A stretch of DNA of 40,079 nucleotides from a virus: positions 1 to 40,079 of IMG/VR virus record IMGVR_UViG_3300032307_000142; one strand, written 5' to 3'. Under the pieces are notes generated by a model. It searched no databases. It was not told the origin of the DNA and saw only the letters and a program-made list of their open reading frames with translations. The position numbers and the translations under genes are program-made. The first letter of the stretch is position 1. Each line of letters opens with the position of its first letter. This document shows, in pieces, positions 17,351 to 25,028 of the stretch.

Positions 17351-17763
17351 TAAGCACGACCCTCTGCTTTAAGTCTTTGTGCAAGACGGGTCATATCAGG
17401 GTCAGGGAATCGAGAGGCAAGAGCCATGATGAGCTTTGCTGTTTCGTCCTGAGCCTGCGGTGGCATTGGGAGAATAGATGAATCACGACCTGCACCCCAG
17501 TCGGCACCTTCGGTAATCTCGATGTCGCGGTTAGGGTTTGGTTCTTCAAAGTTAGTACGAGGTGCTGGTGTTCCACCACCCATGGTTCCCATAGATACTG
17601 GTGTTCCCTCTGATGCAGCTAATGGTACCGCTGTTTGCATATTGTACATTTCTTGTCCTGCTCCGTACTGATCTGCAGGAATCTGCATTGCAGCCTGACG
17701 ACCTGTGTATCCGTCAGGTGTGGAGTAAACGCCGGGCCCTGAGACCTTAATGCCATCAGCCAT
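17350..17763 (-). CDS. Hypothetical protein before the giant virion gene
   Basis: I choose ATG 17763 (MADGIKVSGPGVYSTPDGYTG), with GGAG upstream and an 8-base overlap with the previous gene. It gives 137 aa. The first half is Gly/Pro/Gln-rich and probably flexible. The C-terminus (ETAKLIMALASRFPDPDMTRLAQRLKAEG) is a helical pair. The last base is shared with the GTG of the giant gene, which suggests coupled translation. A small internal head protein or chaperone for its neighbour is possible. No family is recognised. Confidence 0.7.
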   Translation of the reverse strand: MADGIKVSGPGVYSTPDGYTGRQAAMQIPADQYGAGQEMYNMQTAVPLAASEGTPVSMGTMGGGTPAPRTNFEEPNPNRDIEITEGADWGAGRDSSILPMPPQAQDETAKLIMALASRFPDPDMTRLAQRLKAEGRA

Positions 17764-17995
17764 TGTGCTTCTCCATCTTCTCAATATCTTTCATTAGTTC
17801 ATCATGTAAGTAAACTTTTTTCGCTTCGTTTACTCTATGTGAATGGATAATTCTTGCTACGCCATCAAAAAAATCTGCTACTGAATAACTTATATTAAAC
17901 ATCAAAGCAGTTACTGCATAGATGTAATCAATCTTTTTAGCAGGACGAGCTAGTGCAAAACGATCTTCTGCTTCATCAAAGCAATCTTTACACAT
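17756..17995 (-). CDS. Hypothetical protein with N-terminal CKDC motif
   Basis: A 79-aa protein starting at ATG 17995, with AGAGAGG upstream. It opens MCKDCFDEAEDRFALARPAKK, a Cys-x-x-Cys that could bind metal. It has a moderately hydrophobic stretch (YIYAVTALMFNISYSVADFF) and a charged helical end. The next gene starts within its last codons. I do not recognise it. Unlike most virion genes in this cluster, it may be a regulatory or accessory protein. Confidence 0.65.
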   Translation of the reverse strand: MCKDCFDEAEDRFALARPAKKIDYIYAVTALMFNISYSVADFFDGVARIIHSHRVNEAKKVYLHDELMKDIEKMEKHNG

Positions 17996-18012
17996 AGCTC
18001 GTCCTCTCTAAA

Positions 18013-18159
18013 TTACTTAGCCTTCTTGCCGCCTGCTGTTGCTGGCTTTCCTGGGCCACCAAGCTTTTGCATCCCTGCCTTGCCCTTTGGTGATTTGTTA
18101 TCCATTACTGGGCCCTTAACTAGAGCAGGAGCCACAGCACCTTTTTTTGTTCCGAACAT
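18013..18159 (-). CDS. Tiny basic Gly/Lys-rich protein (48 aa)
   Basis: ATG 18159 is preceded by a clear AAGGAG, and the frame closes at 18013. The product begins MFGTKKGAVAPALVKGPVMD and ends TAGGKKAK, very rich in Lys, Gly and Pro, with no hydrophobic core. The good ribosome binding site and tight fit between the portal and the 79-aa gene make it likely real. It belongs with the other lysine-rich micro-proteins of this phage in style, but sequence similarity to them is only compositional. Confidence 0.7.
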   Translation of the reverse strand: MFGTKKGAVAPALVKGPVMDNKSPKGKAGMQKLGGPGKPATAGGKKAK

Positions 18160-18176
18160 ATTGTTCTCCTTGTTTG

Positions 18177-19907
18177 TTAAGCGGCTCCACCTAGAGCTGC
18201 CATGAGTTGTGCCATTGCTGGCTGCCCACCACCGGGTTGGCCCTGTGGGGGAATAGAACCTGCAGCCGGGGCCGCTCCCGGAATCCCAGAAGGGGATTGC
18301 GAAGCACCGGGGGCCATCTCAGTCGCTGCAGGTTGTACCGGAGGCGTGAACGCTTTAGCGATAACACTCTCCAATGATTCACCTTTTTGACGACCTTCGA
18401 GGATCATTGCTAACTTAGCAACTGCATCTGATGGGTCTCCACCTTGTGATGCGATCATCGGGATCGTTGTAGCAAACTGTGAGATGGCAACACGAAGAGC
18501 ATCTCGCAACTCTTCTGTATCTACCTTCTGCTCTTCTTGTGTGACATTGATGTTGAATGGAAGATTACGGCGTAGGAAGTCACGGCTAATCAACTTATCT
18601 CCACGAAGCTGCAACCCAAAGATTGCTGCACGGTTTGGATCTAGTCCTGCCATGAGTCCGTACTGCACATCTACGGTGTAATCACCGTTGATTGCTGCAG
18701 ATGGTGTGTATGAAAGTTCATACGGTGTACCGTCATCGGATCCACGAATCTTCTTCTTGATATTTCCGAATACCTTCTCATCCATCTCGAATGAGATACC
18801 GATAAGGTTGATAAAGAATCGAGCAAATACTGACTGTGCTGCCTTTATCTGCGAATCGAATCCACCCATAAGGGCTTGAACACCACGACCGGTGACAATA
18901 GATGCATCGATCTGACCAGTACGGCCTTCCGGATAACGAGATCCCATGCGGAGTTCTCGCTCAAGCGACTGTGATTCAGCAAAGACTCCACCCGGAAGTT
19001 CGATAGGAACTCGGCGAATTCTTTCTGGAGTGTTAGATCGAAGCAAAGCATCTGGCCCAAGTGTGAATTCTTGGACATCTGGTGGGATAGCAATCGGTGC
19101 ATTGACTGACTTCTTAGCAGCTTCTAGCTGTAGAAGTGCAAATCGAGCCTTAGCCATCTGTACTGGGATGACATCATCGAACTGTCCTCGTACCATTCCA
19201 TCGACTGTAGGGCGTTCAGCCACTTCAGCAAGGATTTTACCCACCAAGTTAGGGGTATTTGACAGTACTGCGTTATCTAATTCTGGGATATAGATCGTAT
19301 CTTGGTTCTTATCGTGGTATCTAACTACTGAAACAGTAGCCTTTTGGTTACGATATTTACGATCAATCTGTGCTGAATACTCTGGATACTGAGCCTTTAG
19401 GCTATCTGTATCGATACCAGAGACTGAAGCTACTGAAATCAGGGAACCGAAACGATCCTTCTCGTAGTAGCAACCGAAGGGTGAAAGGATGCGTGTACGA
19501 GGGTTATTGGTTGCAAAGTCGTATTCAACTAGGGCTATCGCAAAGCCATAGGTGTAATAGTGATCTGCTGCCTGATACATCTGTAACTGCATGTCAGATA
19601 AAGCCATGTAGTGGTTAGCAATACGGGTACGGAGTTCTGCCTTACGGCGATCTGAGTCCTTCGTCATGTTGCTAGAAGAGCAGTTGATTGCAGGAAGGGG
19701 TGCAGTAACCTCTGATAGGTCACGAGCTGCAATATCAATCATGTTGGCGATGAGTGGCTTAGGATACTCATCTGAGAATTGACCGAAGAAGACATCTTCC
19801 AAGCGACCTTGGCGGACGGCAAGTACATCTGCCATCTTGCGGTCACGGTCAACATGAGAGGTCTTAAGTCTCTCTACCTTTGCCGTGATTTCTAGTACTG
19901 AAAGCAT
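18177..19907 (-). CDS. Portal protein
   Basis: I choose ATG 19907, with AAGGAG five bases upstream and eight bases after the terminase stop, giving 576 aa. The longer form would overlap the terminase by 28 bases. The start MLSVLEITAKVERLKTSH is followed by a domain with KPLIANMIDIAARDLSEVTAPLP, a stem-like helical part (RFALLQLEAAKKSVNAPIAIPP) and a C-terminal helical region. The tail (about 510-576) is Pro/Gly/Gln-rich. The size, order (terminase, portal) and fold pattern match podoviral portals that form the 12-subunit DNA channel at one capsid vertex. Confidence 0.82.
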   Translation of the reverse strand: MLSVLEITAKVERLKTSHVDRDRKMADVLAVRQGRLEDVFFGQFSDEYPKPLIANMIDIAARDLSEVTAPLPAINCSSSNMTKDSDRRKAELRTRIANHYMALSDMQLQMYQAADHYYTYGFAIALVEYDFATNNPRTRILSPFGCYYEKDRFGSLISVASVSGIDTDSLKAQYPEYSAQIDRKYRNQKATVSVVRYHDKNQDTIYIPELDNAVLSNTPNLVGKILAEVAERPTVDGMVRGQFDDVIPVQMAKARFALLQLEAAKKSVNAPIAIPPDVQEFTLGPDALLRSNTPERIRRVPIELPGGVFAESQSLERELRMGSRYPEGRTGQIDASIVTGRGVQALMGGFDSQIKAAQSVFARFFINLIGISFEMDEKVFGNIKKKIRGSDDGTPYELSYTPSAAINGDYTVDVQYGLMAGLDPNRAAIFGLQLRGDKLISRDFLRRNLPFNINVTQEEQKVDTEELRDALRVAISQFATTIPMIASQGGDPSDAVAKLAMILEGRQKGESLESVIAKAFTPPVQPAATEMAPGASQSPSGIPGAAPAAGSIPPQGQPGGGQPAMAQLMAALGGAA

Positions 19908-19915
19908 GTTACTCC

Positions 19916-21769
19916 TTATGAGATACGGCGATCTGCGGCCCATTCATCAAGATTGATGACTTGTCTTTTCGCAGCATCTGCTCGTGTTAAGAATTCGTTC
20001 TTTACGAACTTTCCACCGTACTCACCAAATTGGCATATCTCTCTGGCTCTGATTTCGCAGAACCACATAGCCATTACTAAGTCGGTTTTGTTCTTTGTTT
20101 CCGGAGACCAAGTGATTAACTGGTCAATCAGTAACCGAATACCTTCGGTTCTATCTGATGGAAGATGTAGCAGGTTATCTCGATGGTGTTTACCGCTAGA
20201 TTCCATAGTTCCGAATAGAGCAGCCATAGCTGCTACACCGAAACCGGTATCCCACTTGTTACGAGTGGTTGTGTGTTCCCGAAGAAGCACACCTCGGTTT
20301 GCCATCCATTGCCGTAGATTCTCATCTTGTGTCAGGTAGCCCTGAAATGCATTACGCTCCACGATCCATTCGGACGGGTTGTATTTTTCTGTCATTGTTG
20401 TGATGAGATCACGGATCTGCTGTGGCGATGGTCTAGTAATGGTAGCCGCATCCAAGATATATCTTTTCTTACGCCTACGGTCGATTGCCATTACTACGGC
20501 CGCCGTATCACCAACGATTGCTGGGTCAAGCCCGGCAACGATAGTGAGACCTTCTGTTGTTTCGGGATGACCCGGATTACCCGGAATCAATGGCCCGATC
20601 ATTCTCATGCGATCGATTGAACCTCGAACACACTCTTGAGAGAATACTGAATCTTCGTCTGTGTCAGCTTGCTGGTAAACCATCGACCAAGTTTTAGGAT
20701 CGAGGGCAGACCTACGCATGGAAAGGTTCTCACCATCCCAGCGAGGATACAAGCCGTTCTCGTCTGGCTCTTCATCGCTGCCCTGCCAAGGGCGGTCTGA
20801 TTTAGGCCAGAGAGTCTTCCAGTCCTTCTTGTCCTCTGCGAACTCTAGGACTGCTGGCATTGAAAGATAAGTCCATGGTGACTTCCCAGTTGGGTAGCGA
20901 TCACCGTTACGGAGTTCTCTGTACAAATCGATTGAGTCAACTCGGGTGCCGAGGACTAGAAGCTTGCCGGTAGGCCCGAGACGGGTAAGGACTTCCTGCT
21001 GAATCCAACGAATGTGTTTCTCATACTCATGAGCATTGCTCATAGTCACGCAGTCATCGAGGATGATGAGGTCGGCACGGGCACCGTAAACCTGACCACC
21101 GATACCCACCGCTTGGATAGTAGGGTCTTTCTGGTCTGAGTCACGGAGTTCGTCACCGAGATAAACTGTAGTTGCTTGCCAAGTAGCAGACTTGGACTTA
21201 AAGCCAGAACCAGCCGCATAAGCGAGCTGAAGCTTCTGCCAGCCCGGGTGGGTTAGTCGCTGTTTAATGGCGTAGATAAATTCCACGGCCTTTTGCTGAG
21301 ACTTGGATACGATCATGATACGGATGTTTGGATCCATACAGATACGGAATGTTGGGTAGTCAATCGAAGTAGTCATTGACTTGGCATGCTCAGGAGGAAC
21401 ATTTACTAGGACATACTGTGGGCGACCCTGTTCAAATGTCATAGACGGGTGCATCCAAGAAGGTTCATTACCTTCGAGTAGGTCAATAATGTTCTGCTGG
21501 TGAGGGAAGGTCTGAGAGTCTAGGTATTCTTTGCGGAACTCGTTGAATCCCATCGTGAGGGAATCCGCACTCTGTATTCTGCCCTTAGAAGTCCGGGCAG
21601 CTCTGACCTTATCTACCGTCTCCTTGAATTCTTTATCGGTCGAGCGATAGTAGTCAAACAGCTTGTAGCTGCGACCGACCTGCATCATCGCATCTTCGAC
21701 CGTACAGCCCTCTGTCAGAAGGCGTATGACCTTCGACTTGATCTTGGCTGTCTCTTCTCTTTTGCTCAT
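19916..21769 (-). CDS. terL: Terminase large subunit with N-terminal HTH-like extension
   Basis: A 617-aa DNA packaging motor starting at ATG 21769, with GAGAGGAAAC upstream. The ATPase has a deviant Walker A (VPPEHAKSMTTS, about 125-136), Walker B LIILDD (234-239) and a coupling motif KLLVLGTR (269-276). The C-terminal nuclease has Asp415 (GLDPAIVGD), Glu471 (WIVERNAF) and Asp563 (KTDLVMA), the metal-binding acids of the RNase H fold. Residues 1-60 (KVIRLLTEGCTVEDAMMQVGRS and following helices) look like a small helix-turn-helix of the type found in terminase small subunits. No separate small subunit was seen. Confidence 0.92.
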   Translation of the reverse strand: MSKREETAKIKSKVIRLLTEGCTVEDAMMQVGRSYKLFDYYRSTDKEFKETVDKVRAARTSKGRIQSADSLTMGFNEFRKEYLDSQTFPHQQNIIDLLEGNEPSWMHPSMTFEQGRPQYVLVNVPPEHAKSMTTSIDYPTFRICMDPNIRIMIVSKSQQKAVEFIYAIKQRLTHPGWQKLQLAYAAGSGFKSKSATWQATTVYLGDELRDSDQKDPTIQAVGIGGQVYGARADLIILDDCVTMSNAHEYEKHIRWIQQEVLTRLGPTGKLLVLGTRVDSIDLYRELRNGDRYPTGKSPWTYLSMPAVLEFAEDKKDWKTLWPKSDRPWQGSDEEPDENGLYPRWDGENLSMRRSALDPKTWSMVYQQADTDEDSVFSQECVRGSIDRMRMIGPLIPGNPGHPETTEGLTIVAGLDPAIVGDTAAVVMAIDRRRKKRYILDAATITRPSPQQIRDLITTMTEKYNPSEWIVERNAFQGYLTQDENLRQWMANRGVLLREHTTTRNKWDTGFGVAAMAALFGTMESSGKHHRDNLLHLPSDRTEGIRLLIDQLITWSPETKNKTDLVMAMWFCEIRAREICQFGEYGGKFVKNEFLTRADAAKRQVINLDEWAADRRIS

Positions 21770-22536
21770 TGTTTCCTCTCGCGGCTTCGCCGCGTGAAAG
21801 CGAAAGATTTTCTCATTGGGTTCGAGGGTTCGATTTAGAACAGACTACTGGGCAAATACTAGGCCCTATGGTCGCCTTCGCTCTCATAGGATCGCTCCGG
21901 CTCCCTAAGAGCCGGGTAGTAGTCGTCTATATTCCTTGTCGGAATATATCCTCCTACTATAGATAAGCCGGGAAATTGGGTGTTTATCCCGTACTCAACC
22001 CTGTGATGTAGGACACATACAGCTTATACGGTAAAAGTGCAGGTCAGAGTGCATGTCGCGGATCTAATTCCTATCAAAAAAATTTATTCAGGTACATATA
22101 TAGGGGCCCCCGCGTGGTTTATAGCACCCGGGTCATCTGTAAGGGGGGTGTGTCGGACAGGGTTTAGCCGATAACAGACATTATGTAAGCCTGATTTATA
22201 CCGATTTTCTGCAGACATGCAGGGCATGCGGTCGGTCGGTACTAGGTTCTTAATAAAGTTCGCCCCGTTAATAATCGCCTAGTAATACGGGCAGATAATC
22301 GGGGCATGAGTCGGGGGGCTTGAGTCATGACAGGGAGGGGGGCAGGGCATGACATGGGGCAGGGCTTGGGGTCTTGGGTCTTGTCCTTGGGTCTGGTCTG
22401 GTGCCTTGGGTCTTGGGGTCTTGTTGCGTTAATCGGTTTCGGGGGCTCTTGAAATGTGCAGATTTTGAGCGTGTTTTTTCCTGGGTCATCTCGCAGCTTC
22501 TTTTGTGATGTTGCGTAATTCCCTCGGTTTCGGTTC

Positions 22537-22566
22537 TTGATTCTCGGGGGGTTTTGCTTCACAATT
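22537..22566 (+). promoter_or_regulatory. Possible promoter for the plus-strand block
   Basis: TTGATT (22537-22542) and ACAATT (22561-22566) are separated by 18 bases, a sigma-70-like arrangement 47 bases before the first plus-strand start. The -10 match is weak and the hairpin at 22572-22585 follows at once, so this is tentative. Confidence 0.25.
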
Positions 22567-22586
22567 AGGGCAGGGCATAAGCCCTC

Positions 22587-22604
22587 ACTACCTAGAGAAA
22601 TGGA
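22587..22604 (+). repeat. Start-associated repeat, copy 1
   Basis: ACTACCTAGAGAAATGGA just before the DUF4192-like gene, preceded by the hairpin 22572-22585. The same core (ACCTAGAGAA(A)TGGA) lies before two other plus-strand genes. It includes an ATG (22600) opening an eight-codon frame that overlaps the real start at 22613. Confidence 0.75.
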
Positions 22605-22612
22605 TCCAAATC

Positions 22613-23089
22613 ATGACAACAGTTAAGACACAACTACCAACCAACCTAGAAGCCAAGACCGCTTTAGATTCTGCTGTTTGTGCTTTTCTAGATTCATCAC
22701 CGATTAACGAGACAGACATTCAAACCGCGTTTATTGGTATCGCTAACGGGATTCAAATCCGAGATTATGCTCTCGGTCTTGTTGGCTTAAAAATAAATGA
22801 TGATGCCGACCGTTTCCGCTTCTTAAATCTTTTCAATGTTGCAGGTGAGTCTGCACATTTCGAAGCAATTCGGGGGGCTTATTACTATGAAGCAGGTTTG
22901 AATGATGAAGCCATGAACACATTAAACAAGGCTCATGAACTAGACCCTAAAAACTCACTCACAACACTATTGAAGCGTGTTATCGGTAGCGGTTGGCCGT
23001 CTGCTGCTTTTGCTTCTATGCGAAATGAATTACACGCGAAAGTTGAAGCAGGAATAAAAGAAATTGAGGGCGATAAAGTCGGGGCTTAA
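22613..23089 (+). CDS. DUF4192-like protein
   Basis: A 158-aa protein starting at ATG 22613 behind start-associated repeat 1. The C-terminal half (EAIRGAYYYEAGLNDEAMNTLNKAHELDPKNS, then LLKRVIGSGWPSAAFASMRNE, read in pieces) has the helical-repeat pattern of the actinobacterial DUF4192 family, which is also present in actinophages. There is no known activity. As the first gene of the plus-strand block it is probably expressed early. It is followed by a hairpin at 23111-23134, so it forms its own cassette. The family call rests on pattern recognition and is moderate. Confidence 0.72.
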   Translation: MTTVKTQLPTNLEAKTALDSAVCAFLDSSPINETDIQTAFIGIANGIQIRDYALGLVGLKINDDADRFRFLNLFNVAGESAHFEAIRGAYYYEAGLNDEAMNTLNKAHELDPKNSLTTLLKRVIGSGWPSAAFASMRNELHAKVEAGIKEIEGDKVGA

Positions 23090-23110
23090 TCTCGCTTAAT
23101 CGTTAAGTGA

Positions 23111-23134
23111 GGGAGGGGGCTTCGGTTCCCTCCC
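23111..23134 (+). terminator. Hairpin terminator-like structure after the DUF4192-like gene
   Basis: GGGAGGG (23111-23117) pairs with CCCTCCC (23128-23134) around a ten-base loop containing TTCG, followed by a short T-containing stretch. It lies 22 bases after the stop and before start-associated repeat 2. Confidence 0.6.
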
Positions 23135-23170
23135 TTGCTTAATGCTTAAGGGTTTTCACCTTTTGCAGAA

Positions 23171-23190
23171 ATCAACCTAGAGAAATGGAA
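23171..23190 (+). repeat. Start-associated repeat, copy 2
   Basis: ATCAACCTAGAGAAATGGAA, nine bases from the next gene. Its internal ATG (23185) opens a five-codon frame (MEIKK) whose TGA overlaps the real ATG at 23199, an arrangement that would allow coupled re-initiation. Confidence 0.75.
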
Positions 23191-23198
23191 ATAAAAAA

Positions 23199-23537
23199 AT
23201 GATACAAGCCGAAAGAATAAAAGCACCGAAGCCCGCAGGGGCTCTTGCATGGTCGGCAGACCATGCCCCGACCTATTGCGAGGGCGTGAGTTCTCTTTAC
23301 TCATGGTCTAGCAATTATCAAGACATGGCACCGTTTCGAAAGTTTTTAGACCTTATCGGGTACACCTTAGAAGAGTTCGGTGAGTGCCTTGCGGATTGGT
23401 CTAACCCTGCCGACTCTCTCGGGTTTAAGGAAATCGGACACCTAGCCGAAGCCCTTACCGATTACGCTAACCGCCCTCATGATGTAACTAGTTTCATTCA
23501 AGAGCTTCTTTTAGTTGAGGGAGATTACGGGCTATGA
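23199..23537 (+). CDS. Hypothetical protein (112 aa)
   Basis: Starts at ATG 23199 in an ATGA overlap with a possible five-codon leader. It has an Ala/Pro-rich start, an aromatic stretch (GVSSLYSWSSNYQDMAPF), and a helical acidic C-terminal half (LEEFGECLADWSNPADSLGFKE). The stop overlaps the next ATG (ATGA). No membrane segment and no recognised family. A small early host-takeover protein is a fair guess from location only. Confidence 0.68.
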   Translation: MIQAERIKAPKPAGALAWSADHAPTYCEGVSSLYSWSSNYQDMAPFRKFLDLIGYTLEEFGECLADWSNPADSLGFKEIGHLAEALTDYANRPHDVTSFIQELLLVEGDYGL

Positions 23538-23695
23538 AATCACCTAACTATTACCGCGTGAGGTTCGCGGTTCGGGTTCTCTTTTGGGGTTCCCTTGTTG
23601 CCGGTCTTTTGTGGGTTGCCGGTTCTGTTTGGTGGACGGGTTCGGGCTATTGCTTCGGGTCAATGGTTGAGTGCGTACCGATTGGGGGCGAATAA
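23534..23695 (+). CDS. Small membrane protein (53 aa)
   Basis: ATG 23534 overlaps the upstream stop (ATGA). The product has a basic N-terminus (MKSPNYYRVRFAVRV), one strong transmembrane segment (LFWGSLVAGLLWVAGSVWW) and a short outer tail with two Cys (YCFGSMVEC). Topology would be N-in, C-out by the positive-inside rule. It could alter the membrane or block a second infection, but nothing in the sequence proves a role. Confidence 0.68.
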   Translation: MKSPNYYRVRFAVRVLFWGSLVAGLLWVAGSVWWTGSGYCFGSMVECVPIGGE

Positions 23696-23699
23696 ATAA

Positions 23700-23804
23700 A
23701 TGAAGATTCAAACCAAGGCACAATGCCCCGAATGTCTTCGGGTCTTCGACCTGCTAGACGATACCGACTCTCAAGAATGGGCGTATGGTCATGATTGCGA
23801 ATAA
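23700..23804 (+). CDS. Micro-protein with zinc-ribbon-like Cys/His (34 aa)
   Basis: ATG 23700 follows the previous stop by four bases. It contains CPEC near the N-terminus and HDC at the end, a possible four-ligand metal site in a very small acidic protein. It has few alternatives in this frame and fits the tight gene spacing. It overlaps the start of the next gene. Confidence 0.5.
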   Translation: MKIQTKAQCPECLRVFDLLDDTDSQEWAYGHDCE

Positions 23805-23967
23805 CGATTCGACTACAGCGGTAACAGCGATGGCAGAAGCGGTGTTAGCGATAGATTCGACCTGCTCTCAATGCGGTGACGATTACGATCTGATGACAGC
23901 GTTCACCGAACATAAAGTGTGCAGATTATGCACCCGAAATAATCACCGAAAGGCGGTGAGAAAATGA
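23785..23967 (+). CDS. Small zinc-finger protein (60 aa)
   Basis: Starts at ATG 23785, or at ATG 23791 two codons on. Neither has a clear ribosome binding site. The C-terminal half has Cys-x2-Cys (CSQCGDDYD) and a second Cys-x2-Cys (CRLCTRNNHRKAVRK) 19 residues later, a treble-clef-like zinc site followed by a basic tail. This could bind nucleic acid or a host protein. The stop overlaps the next start (ATGA). Confidence 0.65.
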   Translation: MVMIANNDSTTAVTAMAEAVLAIDSTCSQCGDDYDLMTAFTEHKVCRLCTRNNHRKAVRK

Positions 23968-24131
23968 CAGTTCATAAGACTTGGGTCGTGATTTATTCAA
24001 GCGACCCTATGGCAAACCATGATTTAGCGAAGCGACTAGAAGGCTTAGAATGGTGGATAACCGACCGAGATAACGCGACCGATAGCAAGACAGCGGTTCG
24101 CATGATTGACCTAACACAACTGAAAGATTGA
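23964..24131 (+). CDS. Hypothetical protein (55 aa)
   Basis: ATG 23964 overlaps the upstream TGA (ATGA). The product MTVHKTWVVIYSSDPMANHD continues with LAKRLEGLEWWITDRDNATD and a short beta/helix end. It is soluble, mixed in charge and of no recognised family. It is the last gene of its cassette, followed by hairpin 24142-24163. Confidence 0.62.
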   Translation: MTVHKTWVVIYSSDPMANHDLAKRLEGLEWWITDRDNATDSKTAVRMIDLTQLKD

Positions 24132-24141
24132 CGACATGGAG

Positions 24142-24163
24142 GGCATGAGTTTCGGCTCATGCC
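24142..24163 (+). terminator. Hairpin between plus-strand cassettes
   Basis: GGCATGAG (24142-24149) pairs perfectly with CTCATGCC (24156-24163) over a six-base loop, followed by TTTC. It ends the second cassette and comes before start-associated repeat 3. Confidence 0.6.
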
Positions 24164-24184
24164 TTTCATGATGTTCATCTCGGA

Positions 24185-24204
24185 CATCAACCTAGAGAAT
24201 GGAA
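24185..24204 (+). repeat. Start-associated repeat, copy 3
   Basis: ATCAACCTAGAGAATGGAAA, one A shorter than copies 1 and 2, six bases before ATG 24210. The internal ATG (24199) opens a six-codon frame that runs just past the real start. Confidence 0.75.
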
Positions 24205-24209
24205 AGTAA

Positions 24210-24548
24210 ATGGAAATAAAAGAAGCCGATTGGTTTCCAAACGATTATGTATTCCGCATGACACTTGAGCATGAAGGCGTGACTTACTACTGGCGAGGTG
24301 AGCAGGGTGAGTGGGGTACTGATGAAAGGTGGTTCGACTCAAGCGAGAACAAGATTGAAGAGCCTGAGTTTGCAGAAGACTTGGATCTGTTCGACCTATG
24401 CGACACCAACGCTAAGCCTTGGATTCCGTACCTATTGAGAGAAGAACTTGAGAAGGTGCAGAAGTTGCTTTGGGGTGGGTCTGAAACCGAGAACATTGAG
24501 GCACATAACATTGTTGCTTCTATGTTGAAAGAGAAGGTGAACTCATGA
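24210..24548 (+). CDS. Acidic hypothetical protein (112 aa)
   Basis: Starts at ATG 24210 behind start-associated repeat 3. It is very acidic (EEPEFAEDLDLFDLCDTNAK) with an aromatic N-terminal part (DWFPNDYVFRMTLEHEGVTYYW) and a C-terminal helix pair. Strong negative charge in a small early protein can indicate DNA mimicry (as in anti-restriction proteins) or simply a binding protein. This is only a suggestion. The stop overlaps the next ATG. Confidence 0.68.
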   Translation: MEIKEADWFPNDYVFRMTLEHEGVTYYWRGEQGEWGTDERWFDSSENKIEEPEFAEDLDLFDLCDTNAKPWIPYLLREELEKVQKLLWGGSETENIEAHNIVASMLKEKVNS

Positions 24549-24703
24549 GAGATTATGAATTGGTTCATGCCATTGAGCAGGTTATCGGTCGTGACGGTGA
24601 TGAACTGACTGACGGTGAGTGCTTAGATGAGATTGTAAAGCTCTTAATTGAATACAAGATGTTCAACTTTACAGCGATTGGAAACTCCTATGACCATGAA
24701 TAA
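24545..24703 (+). CDS. Acidic hypothetical protein (52 aa)
   Basis: ATG 24545 overlaps the upstream stop (ATGA). The product MRDYELVHAIEQVIGRDGDE continues into LTDGECLDEIVKLLIEYKMF, mostly helical and acidic. It ends at 24703, overlapping the beginning of the next gene by 14 bases. No recognised family. Confidence 0.62.
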   Translation: MRDYELVHAIEQVIGRDGDELTDGECLDEIVKLLIEYKMFNFTAIGNSYDHE

Positions 24704-25028
24704 ATACCATGTGACGATAGTCGAGAAGGTTATCCATGACTGTTATGTGGAGGCTGAAGACTTTCACTCTGCAGGTATGAAGGCGATTGAGTCTCGTGAC
24801 TCATGGACTGAGGACTTAGATGCTTACTCTGTTGAAACTGGTGAGATGTGTCTAGTTACTCCGAAGGTTGATGACTCAATTTCATGGGGTGAACTGGCAG
24901 AACTGACTCATGTCACGCAGGTTCAAGGATTCGGATTCTGTATGTGTGAGGACAACGAGGGTAACGAGAAGCCTTATTCGGATTGTCCTGAGCCGAGAGT
25001 TCGAGTGTTAAGGGAGGTTGAGTTATGA
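24690..25028 (+). CDS. Hypothetical protein (112 aa) with C-terminal Cys residues
   Basis: I choose ATG 24690 (MTMNKYHVTIVEKV), since upstream extension would be deep in the previous gene and starts at a poor codon. ATG 24696 is also possible. The N-terminal half alternates beta and helix (VTIVEKVIHDCYVEAEDFHSAG), resembling small phage proteins of DpnD/PcfM-like shape. The C-terminal part has CMCEDNEG and SDCPEP, possibly metal-binding. The stop overlaps the next ATG. Confidence 0.65.
   Translation: MTMNKYHVTIVEKVIHDCYVEAEDFHSAGMKAIESRDSWTEDLDAYSVETGEMCLVTPKVDDSISWGELAELTHVTQVQGFGFCMCEDNEGNEKPYSDCPEPRVRVLREVEL

Larger units (their letters stand above)
21770..22612. other. Divergent noncoding region with hairpins and G-rich stretch
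   Basis: This 843-base spacer separates the minus-strand terminase operon from the plus-strand cassette block. On the terminase side it has three perfect hairpins: 21781-21793 (GCGGC/GCCGC), 21899-21917 (CCGGCTC/GAGCCGG) and 21930-21950 (TATATTCC/GGAATATA). About 22310-22450 is a plus-strand G/T-rich run of loosely repeated CTTGGGTCTTG units. A hairpin AGGGC-ATAA-GCCCT lies at 22572-22585. Open frames here are low-complexity and lack good starts, so I call it noncoding. Promoters for both directions, an origin or a packaging site are plausible contents. Confidence 0.7.

Noticed and set aside
22242-22562. 106-aa minus-strand frame in the divergent region
   Set aside because: It begins at GTG without a ribosome binding site, is Pro/Lys/Arg-rich low complexity, and simply reads the complement of the G/T-rich stretch.
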